From Clostridia bacterium (GTDB taxonomy: Bacteria; Bacillota; Clostridia; Oscillospirales; CAG-272), in contig JAFTQX010000019.1 in NCBI GenBank assembly GCA_017462545.1, forward strand, positions 1-58,498: a stretch of 58,498 nt of DNA, written 5' to 3'. Position 1 is the first letter of the stretch; every line of letters begins with the position of its first letter. Shown here in pieces: positions 1 through 9,195 of the stretch. The notes beneath the pieces are model-generated. The model searched no databases. It saw only the letters and a program-made list of their open reading frames with translations, and was not told the origin of the DNA. The translations under genes and the position numbers were made by a program.

Positions 1-436
<436 letters not shown>

Positions 437-448
437 CTACCACTCTAC

Positions 449-477
449 ATTATAGCACAATCTTTTCAAAAACGCAA
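449..477 (-). promoter_or_regulatory. Sigma-A-type promoter for nifJ
   Basis: Reading the minus strand, TTGCGT (472-477) and TATAAT (449-454) are separated by 17 bases. The leader to the nifJ start is about 70 bases and AT-rich. I see no riboswitch-like fold in it. Confidence 0.65.
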
Positions 478-535
478 GTGCTTTTATGGAATTTGTTATT
501 TTTTTCGCAATTTTGCCGCAAATTTCGCGCAGGAC

Positions 536-565
536 TTGACAGGCACGGGCTAAAAGAGGTAAAAT
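536..565 (+). promoter_or_regulatory. Sigma-A-type promoter for trpS
   Basis: TTGACA at 536-541 and TAAAAT at 560-565 with an 18-base spacer. The leader is only about 40 bases, too short for a T-box, so trpS does not look T-box regulated here. Confidence 0.65.
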
Positions 566-614
566 AGAAAGGCAATGATTTTTTCACAGTCGCGGACAGA
601 AGGAGTATAGCTTT

Positions 615-1613
615 ATGTTTCAAGATAAAAAGGTAGTCTTTTCGGGCGTACAGCCCTCGGGCAACCTGACCATTGGCAACTATCTGGGTGCCATTAAGAA
701 TTTCAGCACCTTTTCGGAGGAATACCACTGCTTTTACTGCGTGGTCGATATGCACGCCATCACCGTGCGCCAGGTGCCGGCCGATCTGCGCCGCCGCACC
801 TATGAGACGCTCGCGCTCTATATGGCCGCCGGCCTTGATCCCAAAAAGAATACGCTGTTTGTGCAGTCGCACGTGCCCGCACACGCAGAGCTTGGCTGGA
901 TGCTGAATTGCTTTACCATGTTTGGTGAGCTTTCCCGCATGACGCAGTTTAAGGATAAGAGCCAGAAGCATGCCGACAATATCAACGCCGGCCTCTTTAC
1001 CTACCCCACCCTGATGGCCGCCGACATCCTGCTCTATCAGACCGAGCTGGTACCCGTAGGCGTTGATCAGAAGCAGCACTTAGAGCTGGCGCGCGATATC
1101 GCGCAGCGCTTTAACGGTCTGTACAGCGATACCTTTGTGGTGCCCGAGGGCTATATTGCACAGACGGGTATGAAGATCATGTCACTTGCCGAGCCGACGG
1201 CCAAGATGTCAAAATCCGATCCCAACCCCAACGCCATCGTCTACATTCTGGACAGCAAGGATGACATCCTGCGTAAGTTCAAGCGCGCCGTGACCGACTC
1301 GGGCTGTGAGGTACGCGCGGGTGAAGGCAAGGACGGCATCAATAACCTGATGACCATTTATCGTTGCTTTACCGGCAAGACGAACGAGGAGATCGAAGCC
1401 GAGTTCGCCGGTCGCGGCTACGGCGACTTTAAGCTGGCCGTGGGCGAGGCCTGTGCCGATGCCCTGGCTCCCGTGCGTGAGGAATACACACGCCTGATCG
1501 CCGATAAGGCCTACCTTGAAAGCGTGATGAAGGAAGGCGCCGAGGCCGCCGCCTACTGCGCGAGAAAGACCATCTCCAAGGTCAATCGCAAGCTGGGCTT
1601 TGTGACACTGTGA
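615..1613 (+). CDS. trpS: Tryptophanyl-tRNA synthetase
   Basis: A 332-residue class I aminoacyl-tRNA synthetase that charges tRNA-Trp; its length is normal for bacterial TrpRS. The ATP-binding HIGH-equivalent is TIGN at residues 19-22 within SGNLTIGNYLG, and the KMSKS loop is at residues 197-201. The middle part carries TrpRS-type segments such as ADILLYQTELVPVGVDQKQH. The ATG is preceded by agaaggagtatag. It has its own promoter and is followed by a cluster of stem-loops, so it appears monocistronic. There is a single complete frame and nothing is missing. Confidence 0.97.
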   Translation: MFQDKKVVFSGVQPSGNLTIGNYLGAIKNFSTFSEEYHCFYCVVDMHAITVRQVPADLRRRTYETLALYMAAGLDPKKNTLFVQSHVPAHAELGWMLNCFTMFGELSRMTQFKDKSQKHADNINAGLFTYPTLMAADILLYQTELVPVGVDQKQHLELARDIAQRFNGLYSDTFVVPEGYIAQTGMKIMSLAEPTAKMSKSDPNPNAIVYILDSKDDILRKFKRAVTDSGCEVRAGEGKDGINNLMTIYRCFTGKTNEEIEAEFAGRGYGDFKLAVGEACADALAPVREEYTRLIADKAYLESVMKEGAEAAAYCARKTISKVNRKLGFVTL

Positions 1614-1626
1614 TAGGGAGGGATTT

Positions 1627-1733
1627 GTGGGGTGCTTTTTGAAAAAAGCGCCCCACGCCCCGCAAAAACTTTTATGATGATAAAAGTTTTGTCGCCGCAG
1701 GAAACAAACAGTAGGGGAGGCTTGCTCCTCCCG
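1627..1733. repeat. Cluster of three palindromes downstream of trpS
   Basis: Three stem-loops follow trpS in quick succession: a 14-bp stem at 1627-1656 with A/T-rich loop side, an A/T stem around 1662-1692, and a GC stem at 1714-1732. They look like a short dispersed palindromic element inserted between trpS and its terminator. The first could itself terminate in either direction. No protein is encoded here. Confidence 0.5.
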
Positions 1734-1761
1734 CCTAAACCAATTACCGCCAACGCCAAAG

Positions 1762-1803
1762 CAAGGCTTGCAAGGGACTACCTTTGCAAGCCTTGTTTTT
1801 CTT
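1762..1803 (+). terminator. Rho-independent terminator, rightward
   Basis: A roughly 14-bp stem built on caaggcttgcaa and its complement, with a short loop, followed by a T-rich run. It would end rightward transcription from trpS before the convergent MFS gene. Confidence 0.65.
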
Positions 1804-1876
1804 TTCTGCTTTCTGGCACGGAACCCATTTCGCTTGCGCGAAATTGGCACCGGCCCCATTCTTCTTCCATACGTGT

Positions 1877-3085
1877 TCACGCCTTGCGCCACGTCCCCTT
1901 CCACGGCAGGGCAACCAGCACGCCGCCCATGACGATCGCTGCCCACACAAGGATGAGGTTCGACCAGCCAATGCCGTCTGCGGCGTTGGCAAAGATGATG
2001 TTTGAGGCGGCGGCTGCCATATAGCTGAGAAAATCGAGAAAGCCGGTCGCGCCCGAGACCATGCCTGTATCGCGCAGGCTGGGGCAATAGCGGCTCCACA
2101 GCATGGAGGCAGCGGCGTTTGAGCCGATAATGGCCAGCACCATCAGCACCAGATTGACAATCGGCTGCGAAACAAAATAAACGGCAACAAAGAAGGAGGC
2201 CGAGGCTACGAACATGATCAGAATCGTCAGATCCATATTTCTGCCAAGCCGCTCATACACAAAGACGGCAATAAAGGCGGAAAGTGAAATGGCCAGCGTG
2301 GCAACGGTGAACATCCCGGCTGCCTCGTCGGGCGTATATCCGAGAGCCTCATCAATATAGGTCGGCAGCCAAAAGACCACCGAGGTACGCACCACGCCCG
2401 TGATGATGGAGATCAAGGAAAACTTGATGATGCGATGGCGAATCAGCACGCGAATGCCGCCGCTTGCCCCCTTCTCTTCTATCTGATACTGCCCGTATTT
2501 GACGATGCCCTGCTTCTCAAAAACCAAGAACACAACAAAGCAGACCACCGCCATGAGACCGAGAGCGGCCGAGCTGACGTAGAACACGCTCTGCCAGGTG
2601 AGCACCGCTGCCAGCACGCCCGCAAGCGGCGAGCCGAAGAAGGAGGAAAACGTGTAGCCAAGGCTACAGCGTGTGGCATGGATCGGGCCGGTATTCTCGG
2701 CCACCACCTTGGTCATGGGGCCGTAGATCATGGAAAGAAAGAACCCGGTCATGCCGTAGACCACGGTCGCAAGCCAGGAGGAATTGGGCATAAAGACGAA
2801 CAAGCAATTCGTCACACCCGCAAAGAAGAGGCCAAAGCTGATCATATACTGTGCCTTGATCTTATCCCCGATCACACCGTTGATCAGCTGGCCTACGGCA
2901 TACATGGTCAGATAAAGCGCAGAAAGATCGCCAATATAGTCCTTATTTGTCACACCCGTCACCGGGTCGATCATCTGCGGAGTGACCGCGCTGAGCACGT
3001 TTCTCGCGATATAGACGGCGAGATAGGAGACCGAACAAAGCACCCCGATCATAACGGCGTTTCTGACTTTTTTGTTGCTACTCAT
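1877..3085 (-). CDS. MFS transporter, organophosphate/sugar-phosphate-antiporter-like
   Basis: A 402-residue membrane protein with about twelve hydrophobic segments. It opens MSSNKKVRNAVMIGVLCSVS, followed by a YIARNVLSA segment like the first helix of the GlpT/UhpT (OPA) branch of the major facilitator superfamily. The inner loops carry basic residues, and the GPMTKVVAEN and SSFFGSPLAG segments fit the same branch. Family knowledge suggests exchange of phosphate with a phosphorylated small organic molecule, but substrate cannot be read from sequence. It lies 69 bases downstream of recX with a perfect 14-bp hairpin between them, so it may be only partly cotranscribed. The start is supported by gaggtttctaaa before the ATG. 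Confidence 0.8.
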   Translation of the reverse strand: MSSNKKVRNAVMIGVLCSVSYLAVYIARNVLSAVTPQMIDPVTGVTNKDYIGDLSALYLTMYAVGQLINGVIGDKIKAQYMISFGLFFAGVTNCLFVFMPNSSWLATVVYGMTGFFLSMIYGPMTKVVAENTGPIHATRCSLGYTFSSFFGSPLAGVLAAVLTWQSVFYVSSAALGLMAVVCFVVFLVFEKQGIVKYGQYQIEEKGASGGIRVLIRHRIIKFSLISIITGVVRTSVVFWLPTYIDEALGYTPDEAAGMFTVATLAISLSAFIAVFVYERLGRNMDLTILIMFVASASFFVAVYFVSQPIVNLVLMVLAIIGSNAAASMLWSRYCPSLRDTGMVSGATGFLDFLSYMAAAASNIIFANAADGIGWSNLILVWAAIVMGGVLVALPWKGTWRKA

Positions 3086-3111
3086 TTTAGAAACCTCAAA
3101 CAGAACAATAT

Positions 3112-3142
3112 CTTGGGCGATCCGCCGTGCGGATCGCCCAAG
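3112..3142. terminator. Perfect 14-bp hairpin between recX and the MFS gene
   Basis: The arms 3112-3125 and 3129-3142 pair perfectly around a 3-base loop. There is no T run on the minus-strand side, so it may act as an mRNA-processing or partial-termination element rather than a full terminator. Confidence 0.5.
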
Positions 3143-3154
3143 TGTGGATCATTA

Positions 3155-3754
3155 TCAATACCCGTATTGGTAGAGCACGCGTCTTCGCTCAAGCGGCGAG
3201 GGCTGCTCATCCCCGAATTTCTTTTCAAGCAGGGCGCGGGCACTTTCTTGGAAATCCAGTTCTCCCTCGTCCTTTGCTTGCTCAATCACCCGTTTTACCA
3301 GCGCAACCGAGTACCCCTTATGCGCCAGGTCTGCTACGATGCGGCGAGGCCCCCAATGCTTGCGGTTGGCCGCAACGAGAACAAGGCGATAGACCTGCTC
3401 CTCCTCGCGGATATACCCCTTTTGCATCATATGCGCGACAGCCGCCTCGGCATTCTCCTGCGAGTAGCCGCGCCTGCGCAGCTTTCGGCAAAGACCGTTT
3501 GCGCTGTTATCGCCGTAGGCCAGCAGGCTTTCAGCCTTGGAGAGCGCACGGATCTCGCCCTCTGCCTCGGCCAAAGCGGCAAGCATCTCGTCGTCAAGCG
3601 CATCCCCCTTTGCGGGCGCGCCGAGCGCGTCATACCGTTTATCGGAGAGGCGAAAGGTGCGGCGGGTGTTGCCGGCAAACTCCTCGATCTCAACAGAAAG
3701 ACGCAAATGACCGTGGATATCGGGAGAGGAAACGCGCAGAACGCGACCGGGCAT
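3155..3754 (-). CDS. recX: Regulatory protein RecX
   Basis: A 199-residue protein with the RecX pattern of tandem three-helix repeats: SLLAYGDNSANGLCRKLRRRG, then ENAEAAVAHMMQKGYI, then HWGPRRIVADLAHKGYS. RecX binds the RecA filament and limits its growth and activity. The gene overlaps the recA stop by one base (TAATG on the minus strand), which is the classical recA-recX arrangement and implies translational coupling. The N-terminal 60 residues are a beta-rich extension common in Firmicute RecX. Length and domains are normal. Confidence 0.9.
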   Translation of the reverse strand: MPGRVLRVSSPDIHGHLRLSVEIEEFAGNTRRTFRLSDKRYDALGAPAKGDALDDEMLAALAEAEGEIRALSKAESLLAYGDNSANGLCRKLRRRGYSQENAEAAVAHMMQKGYIREEEQVYRLVLVAANRKHWGPRRIVADLAHKGYSVALVKRVIEQAKDEGELDFQESARALLEKKFGDEQPSPLERRRVLYQYGY

Positions 3755-4863
3755 TAAAGCTCTTCCTCGTCAAAATCGCGGATATCGAGCTCATCGTCCT
3801 CGCCCTCCAGCTCAAACTGCTCGATGATATCGGTGTCTTTCGCCGCCTCGCGAATCTTTTCGGCGATCTCCTCCATCAGGGCGGGCTCGCTTTCCAGATA
3901 CTTGCGGGCATTCTCCTTGCCCTGGCCGATACGGTTGCCGTTATAGGAAAACCACGCGCCGGATTTATCAATGATATTCAGCAAGACACCAAGCTCGATC
4001 AGCTCGCCCGAGCGGGAGATGCCCTGCCCGTAGAGAATATCAAACTCTGCCGTCTTAAAGGGAGGTGCTACCTTATTCTTCACAACCTTGCACTTGACAT
4101 GGTTGCCATACACCTCGCTGCCGTTTTTGAGCGCCTCTGCCTTACGCACCTCAATGCGGACAGAGGAATAGAACTTCAGCGCACGGCCGCCGGTGGTGAC
4201 CTCCGGGTTGCCGTACACCACGCCAACCTTCTCACGCAGCTGGTTGATAAAGATCATGACGCAGTTGGTCTTGGCCACGATGCCCGAAAGCTTACGCATG
4301 GCCTGCGACATCAGACGCGCCTGCAGACCAACGTGGGAGGAGCCCATGTCGCCGTCGATCTCCTGCTGCGGCACAAGAGCAGCAACCGAGTCGACCACGA
4401 TCACATCGATCGCGCCCGACAGGATGAGTGCCTCGGCAATCTCGAGTGCCTGCTCGCCGCTATCCGGCTGTGAGACGAGAAGATTGTTGATATCCACACC
4501 CAGCTTTTTGGCGTAGAGGGGATCCAGCGCGTGCTCGGCATCAATAAAGGCTGCCTCGCCGCCTGTCTTTTGTACCTCTGCCACCACATGCAGGGCAACG
4601 GTGGTCTTACCCGAGGATTCCGGGCCGTAGATCTCAATAATTCTGCCGCGCGGCACACCGCCAATGCCGAGTGCCATATCCAGCGTCAGACTGCCGGTAG
4701 AAACCGCGCTGACGGTCATATCGGCCGCCTCGCCCAGCTTCATAATGGTACCCTTGCCCATGCTTTTTTCAATACGGGCAATCGCCGTTTCCAGCGCGGT
4801 CTTTTTATCGCCCGCAGCCACAGGTTTGACCTGCGGCTTAGGCGCGGATTTTTTGGTTGCCAT
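3754..4863 (-). CDS. recA: Recombinase RecA
   Basis: A 369-residue RecA ATPase for homologous recombination and SOS signalling. Walker [10 protein letters not shown] is at residues 80-88. The Walker B segment [12 protein letters not shown] and the DNA-binding loop region around [20 protein letters not shown] are present. An Ala/Lys-rich N-terminal extension of about 20 residues and a strongly acidic C-terminal tail are within normal variation. The start has aaggagataacaa upstream. It sits 34 bases downstream of galK and overlaps recX by one base. No inverted-repeat LexA box was obvious directly upstream; transcription probably comes from promoters within or ahead of the upstream genes. Confidence 0.98.
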   Translation of the reverse strand: MATKKSAPKPQVKPVAAGDKKTALETAIARIEKSMGKGTIMKLGEAADMTVSAVSTGSLTLDMALGIGGVPRGRIIEIYGPESSGKTTVALHVVAEVQKTGGEAAFIDAEHALDPLYAKKLGVDINNLLVSQPDSGEQALEIAEALILSGAIDVIVVDSVAALVPQQEIDGDMGSSHVGLQARLMSQAMRKLSGIVAKTNCVMIFINQLREKVGVVYGNPEVTTGGRALKFYSSVRIEVRKAEALKNGSEVYGNHVKCKVVKNKVAPPFKTAEFDILYGQGISRSGELIELGVLLNIIDKSGAWFSYNGNRIGQGKENARKYLESEPALMEEIAEKIREAAKDTDIIEQFELEGEDDELDIRDFDEEEL

Positions 4864-4897
4864 TTGTTATCTCCTTACGGATGGTTTAGGGGAAAAA

Positions 4898-6178
4898 TCA
4901 GATATCCAGACGGATGGCACCGGCAGGACGGATGCGCAGCATCATGGCCGAGCCCTCGCCGAACACACCGTCAAGCAGGCGACGATACTCGTCAGCCAGC
5001 TCTGCCTTGACAAAGGCCTGAATGGTGCCTGCAAAGCCACCGCCGTGTACACGCCATGCGCAGCCCTTTCCGGCAAGCGCGCCCTCGGTTACGGCGAGAG
5101 CGAGAGACAGCCCCTGCTCTTCCACATTGAGAGTGGTGTATACGTTCTGCAGATACTTGAAGCTGGAGTCGCCCGACGCGCAAATGCCGGCAAGGAAGTC
5201 TGCCGTGCGGCCCTCCTTGAGTGCCTTTGCCTGCTTACCTACACGCTCGTTCTCACGCACGAAGTGCAAAGCACGCATGATGGCACGGTCGCCAAGCTTC
5301 TCGCGCAGGGTGGGGATAGCAGCTACGATCTGCTCCTCGCTCAGGCCACGCAGAACCTCCTGCCCCATGGCAGCAGCCACAGCCTTCATCTCGCTCGGAA
5401 CAGAGGCATAGTCGGCATTGAGGTTGGCATGGTTGCCGCCGGTGTTGACGATGCAAAGCACATAGCCGGCCTCATCCAGCGCGAAGTTGATCGGCTCGAT
5501 GATGGGGTTCTTCGGGTCGTTGAAATCAATGTAAACAAAGCCGCCAACCGCGCAAGCCATCTGATCCATCAGGCCGCAGGGCTTGCCGAAGTATACGTTC
5601 TCGGCATACTGGGCGATCTTGGCGATCTCCTCGTTTTCTACCTTGCCATCGTTGTAGAGGTAGTTGAGGATATTACCAACCATGACCTCAAAGGCAGCAG
5701 AGGAGGAAATGCCCGAGCCCTTGAGCACGCGGGAGGTGGTGTAGGCATCAAAGCCGCCTACCTTGTAGCCGTACTTTTTGAAGCCACCGCACATACCGGC
5801 GACCAGGGCGTTGGACTTGAAGGCCTTCTGCTTATCGGGATCGTCACAGATCTCCAGCGGCACGCGATCCTCGGGGTAGCCCTCGCTGCGTACGCGAACA
5901 AGCGGCTCTGCGCTCGGGGAGGCAACAGCAATGATATCACGGTCGATGGCAGCAGCCAATACGCAGCCGTGGTTGTGGTCGGTATGGTTACCGCACACCT
6001 CGGTACGGCCGGGAACCGAGAATACAAATACCTCACGGTCCTCCCCATACAGCGCGGCAAACTCCTTCACCGCCTTGATATAACGCTCGGTCTGCTCCTT
6101 CACACCGTCACCATACAGGCAGCGGAAGTTTTCCAGTGCGCCTGCCTCCAGGCGCGCGATCAGCTCGTTCGGTCTCAT
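4898..6178 (-). CDS. galK: Galactokinase
   Basis: A 426-residue GHMP-family sugar kinase that phosphorylates galactose to galactose-1-phosphate in the Leloir pathway. The galactokinase signature GRTEVCGNHTDHNHG is at residues 57-71. The GHMP ATP loop LKGSGISSSAAFEV is near residues 148-162. The C-terminal motif HGGGFAGTIQAFV is present. It has about 30 extra N-terminal residues relative to E. coli GalK, typical of a clostridial subgroup. No galT or galE is nearby; it sits alone between miaA and recA. The start is supported by aaaggagaattgct. Confidence 0.93.
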   Translation of the reverse strand: MRPNELIARLEAGALENFRCLYGDGVKEQTERYIKAVKEFAALYGEDREVFVFSVPGRTEVCGNHTDHNHGCVLAAAIDRDIIAVASPSAEPLVRVRSEGYPEDRVPLEICDDPDKQKAFKSNALVAGMCGGFKKYGYKVGGFDAYTTSRVLKGSGISSSAAFEVMVGNILNYLYNDGKVENEEIAKIAQYAENVYFGKPCGLMDQMACAVGGFVYIDFNDPKNPIIEPINFALDEAGYVLCIVNTGGNHANLNADYASVPSEMKAVAAAMGQEVLRGLSEEQIVAAIPTLREKLGDRAIMRALHFVRENERVGKQAKALKEGRTADFLAGICASGDSSFKYLQNVYTTLNVEEQGLSLALAVTEGALAGKGCAWRVHGGGFAGTIQAFVKAELADEYRRLLDGVFGEGSAMMLRIRPAGAIRLDI

Positions 6179-6247
6179 AGCAATTCTCCTTTATGTAAGC
6201 ACATATTTTTTCTATTTGAAGCCTCTTGCCACAGCAAAAGGCAACCT

Positions 6248-7240
6248 TTACTCTTCACTATTCACTTTTACTTGCGCCGCGCGAAATTCGCGCACAGCGC
6301 ACTCTGCCAGCTCCTCAAGCGGGCGCATGCCGCCCTTCTCATCGGTGGCTTGCAGACGAATGATGCTCCTGTCCCGCTCAAACCAGGTCAACTGCCGCTT
6401 GGCGTAATGGCGGGTGGCAAGGCAGAGCGCCCTGCGCGCATCGTCAAGCGAGCATTCGCCCCGCAGATAGGGGAGCAACTCCTTGTAGCCGATGGCCTGC
6501 GCAGCAGTAGAGCCGGGGGCAAGATAGCCTTTTTCGTAAAGCCGGCCGGCCTCCTCTGCAAGACCTGCACGCAGCATCTCGTCCACGCGAGCATCCATGC
6601 GGCGGTAGAGCACCTCCCTCTCCGGGTAGGTGAGCATGAGGGGGATGATGTGCAAGGCGGGGGGGCGCTCACGCGTGCGGCGATCCCACTCGCTTTTGGG
6701 GATACCGGTGGTCTCGTAGATCTCCAGAGCACGGATCACGCGGCGAATATTGTTGGGATGGGTGGCTTCGGCCGCGGCAGGATCGACCTCGGAAAGCCGT
6801 TGCCAGAGGGTCTCGTTTCCCTGCTCGGCAGCCTCTTGCGCCAGCCTCTCGCGCACGGCGGTAGCACCGGGGATTTCGCAGTTCTCCTCACCCCCGCGGC
6901 GGGCAGCATCCAGATACAGCCCTGTGCCGCCGCAAAAGAGAGGCAGGCGACCACGGGAAAGAATGTCTTCAACGGTGCGATAGGCGTCGGATGCGTAATC
7001 GGCCGCGCTGTAGGGCGTACCCGGCAGCAGAAAGTCAATGAGGTGATGCGGCAATGCCGCCTGCTCCTCCCGGCTTGGCTTGGCCGTGCCGATATCCATC
7101 TCCCGATAGATCTGCATGGAGTCGCAGGAGATGATCTCGCAATCAAGCCGCTTACCAAGCGCGATGGCCAGTGCCGTTTTGCCCGAGGCGGTAGGCCCGA
7201 CCACGGCGGGCAGACGGGTCAGGATCTCTCGGAAAGCCAT
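6248..7240 (-). CDS. miaA: tRNA dimethylallyltransferase
   Basis: A 330-residue enzyme that adds a dimethylallyl group to A37 of tRNAs reading UNN codons. The P-loop GPTASGKT is at residues 15-22, followed by the family segments CEIISCDSMQIYREMDIGTAKP and HHLIDFLLP. Later motifs RVIRALEIYE and KRQLTWFERD are also present. The start codon overlaps the end of the upstream hydrolase by 22 bases and has a weak ribosome site, so translation is probably coupled. miaA is often linked to hfq and mutL; neither is here. The frame is complete. Confidence 0.95.
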   Translation of the reverse strand: MAFREILTRLPAVVGPTASGKTALAIALGKRLDCEIISCDSMQIYREMDIGTAKPSREEQAALPHHLIDFLLPGTPYSAADYASDAYRTVEDILSRGRLPLFCGGTGLYLDAARRGGEENCEIPGATAVRERLAQEAAEQGNETLWQRLSEVDPAAAEATHPNNIRRVIRALEIYETTGIPKSEWDRRTRERPPALHIIPLMLTYPEREVLYRRMDARVDEMLRAGLAEEAGRLYEKGYLAPGSTAAQAIGYKELLPYLRGECSLDDARRALCLATRHYAKRQLTWFERDRSIIRLQATDEKGGMRPLEELAECAVREFRAAQVKVNSEE

Positions 7241-8151
7241 GCGATCAGATCGCCAAAGAATTCCTTGCGGCAGGTCTCGTTAAACAGCTCATGCCGCGCG
7301 CCGGGATAGAGCTTGAGCGTCACATCCTTGGTGCCGGCGGCCGAGAGACGAGCGGCCAGCGCACGCGGTGCGCGGCCATAGTTGCCAACCGGATCCATAT
7401 CGCCGGAGGCGAGGAGGGTGGGCAGGCTCTTCGGATACTCCTGCGCGAAGCGCGAGGAGGAGGCACGCTCTACCATGCTGAAGAGATCGGCATAGGCAGA
7501 GGCGGTAAAGGTAAAGTTGCAGAAGGGGTCAATGACATGCGCCGTCACGACCGCATCATCCCGCGAGAGCCAGTTGGGGCCGGCGGGATCGTATTTGTTG
7601 ATCTTTTTATTGTAATTGCCAAAGACCAACCGTGTCAGCATCTTGCTGCGGTAGCCGGCCCCCTTGCGGCGCACGGTCAGGCGGGCAAGCGCCTTGCCAA
7701 GCGAGGCAATGCGGCTGTTGGTGGTACCGAGAATGACGATACCGTCGATATCGCGGTAATAGCTGCAGGCATAGAGGCGGGCAATCAGCGAGCCCATGCT
7801 GTGCCCCACCAGGATCAGAGGCGAGCCATTGAACTGGCTGCGCATCAACAGGGTCAGCTTATGTACATCGGTGATAACGGTATCCGCACCGTCCTCGGCG
7901 GCAAAAAAGCCCAGCTCGTCACTGTGGCGAGCGGTGTGCCCGTGGCCAAGGTGGTCGCCGCCGCAAACGGCATAGCCCTGCTCGCAGAGTGCCGCAGCCA
8001 TTTCACGATAACGACCCATATAGTCGCACATGCCGTGCACGATCTGCACAACGGCACGCACGGTACGATCCTTCGGGGTATAGAGGCAGGCGGCAATGTG
8101 ATTCTTGCCGTCGCTTGACGCGTAGGTAAATTCCTTGTAATTGTATGCCAT
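7219..8151 (-). CDS. Alpha/beta hydrolase, lysophospholipase/monoacylglycerol-lipase-like
   Basis: A 310-residue serine hydrolase of the alpha/beta fold (Hydrolase_4 group). The nucleophile elbow GHSMG is at residues 116-120 with Ser118. The oxyanion region is at IVHGMCDYMGRY, the acid lies near SGDMDPVG, and the catalytic His is in GARHELFNE close to the C-terminus. Relatives act on lysophospholipids or monoacylglycerols in the cytoplasm; the true substrate is unknown. There is no signal peptide. The ATG has aaggagataaacgt upstream. The gene ends inside the start of miaA and follows the PfkB-type kinase by 15 bases, so the three form a tight operon. Confidence 0.85.
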   Translation of the reverse strand: MAYNYKEFTYASSDGKNHIAACLYTPKDRTVRAVVQIVHGMCDYMGRYREMAAALCEQGYAVCGGDHLGHGHTARHSDELGFFAAEDGADTVITDVHKLTLLMRSQFNGSPLILVGHSMGSLIARLYACSYYRDIDGIVILGTTNSRIASLGKALARLTVRRKGAGYRSKMLTRLVFGNYNKKINKYDPAGPNWLSRDDAVVTAHVIDPFCNFTFTASAYADLFSMVERASSSRFAQEYPKSLPTLLASGDMDPVGNYGRAPRALAARLSAAGTKDVTLKLYPGARHELFNETCRKEFFGDLIAWLSERS

Positions 8152-8166
8152 ACGTTTATCTCCTTC

Positions 8167-9090
8167 TTAGTGCTGCTCGGCAAACGAGCGAACCTCGGCG
8201 GCGGTGGGGAAATAGGCAGGATCTGCGCTGTTTTTGAAGAGAAGCGCGTTCAGCGCAAGACCAAAGCGGCAGGCGGCCATGATATCACCATCGTTTTGCA
8301 GATATTCCAGCAAGAGTGCCGCTGTCAGCGAATCGCACAGGGGTGTGCCCTCGGGAATGCGAACGCCGCAGCCGGGCACCATGTGGCAATAGCGGCCATC
8401 ATAGGTAAAGATGCCCCGATCCCCCAGGCGAATGAGGTAGTGCCGTGCGCGGATCTTCTTTTCCAGCTCGACCGCCGCCTTCAGGCAGCTGTCCGAGCCA
8501 ACGGGAAAGGTACCGGTAAGGGCATAGGCCTCTTTGTTATCAAGGCAAAGGATCTCTGCCTCCCCAAGCGAGGAAAGCGGAAGATCGGCCCCGCCCGCCT
8601 CTACGCAGAGCGGGATCTCATAGCGGTCGGCAAGGCGGGAGATGCCACCCACCATATCGGGCGCCAGCTCGGTCTGCAGATAGATGGCATCCGGGCGGCC
8701 ATCGGTGATGGCGCGCTCCACATCCGAAAGAAGAAGACTTGCATTGGCACCGGGATAGTAGACCGTGCGGCTGTTGCCGTTATCCTCACGCAGGATCACA
8801 CGCATGCCGGTCGGGGCGCGGTGATCCACGCTGATAAAGCGGGTATCCATGCCTGCCTCATCATAGAGGTGAGAGAGGCGGTCGCCGTGAATATCGTTGC
8901 CAAGGCGGCCGGCAAACACCGCATCTCCCCCCAGACGGGTAATGGCCAGTGCCGCTACGGCACCCGCCCCCCCCGCTGTGTAGCGATAGCGGCTCTCGTC
9001 GGTCACGCTTTCACCTGCCTGCGGCAGGGCGCGCATTTCCATTGTAAAGTCCATGTTGGCAGCGCCAACAACCAATATCCGTTTTCCCAT
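8167..9090 (-). CDS. PfkB/ribokinase-family carbohydrate kinase, divergent
   Basis: A 307-residue ribokinase-like protein. It shows the N-terminal NMDFTMEMRALPQAGESV region and the GGAGAVAALAITRLGGD segment corresponding to family signature 1. A later LCLDNKEAYALTG matches the NxxE Mg-binding element. The C-terminal signature that usually reads DTxGAGD is PEGTPLCDS here: the catalytic Asp position is kept but the glycine-rich anion hole is not. The Asn usual in GGKGxNxA is Ala. Activity is therefore uncertain and the substrate unknown. I chose the second ATG (8,088-9,090 side) because gggagaagga precedes it, while the first ATG at 9,102 lacks a ribosome site. Confidence 0.75.
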   Translation of the reverse strand: MGKRILVVGAANMDFTMEMRALPQAGESVTDESRYRYTAGGAGAVAALAITRLGGDAVFAGRLGNDIHGDRLSHLYDEAGMDTRFISVDHRAPTGMRVILREDNGNSRTVYYPGANASLLLSDVERAITDGRPDAIYLQTELAPDMVGGISRLADRYEIPLCVEAGGADLPLSSLGEAEILCLDNKEAYALTGTFPVGSDSCLKAAVELEKKIRARHYLIRLGDRGIFTYDGRYCHMVPGCGVRIPEGTPLCDSLTAALLLEYLQNDGDIMAACRFGLALNALLFKNSADPAYFPTAAEVRSFAEQH

Positions 9091-9128
9091 TCCTTCTCCC
9101 ATCGGTCTAATCGGTCTTTATTAAGAAT

Positions 9129-9157
9129 ATTATAATGCAGATGCGCGAAAAAAGCAA
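9129..9157 (-). promoter_or_regulatory. Promoter for the PfkB-hydrolase-miaA operon
   Basis: On the minus strand TTGCTT (9152-9157) and TATAAT (9129-9134) are spaced by 17 bases, about 40 bases ahead of the kinase start. It probably also feeds galK, recA and recX, since no strong promoter was found in those short gaps. Confidence 0.6.
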
Positions 9158-9195
9158 TAGTTTTTTCACGGCATTTATATTTTTAGTATGAAAAT

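Noticed and set aside
4664-7309. An 881-codon plus-strand frame
   Set aside because: Antisense to galK and miaA, which are certain genes; no start signals.
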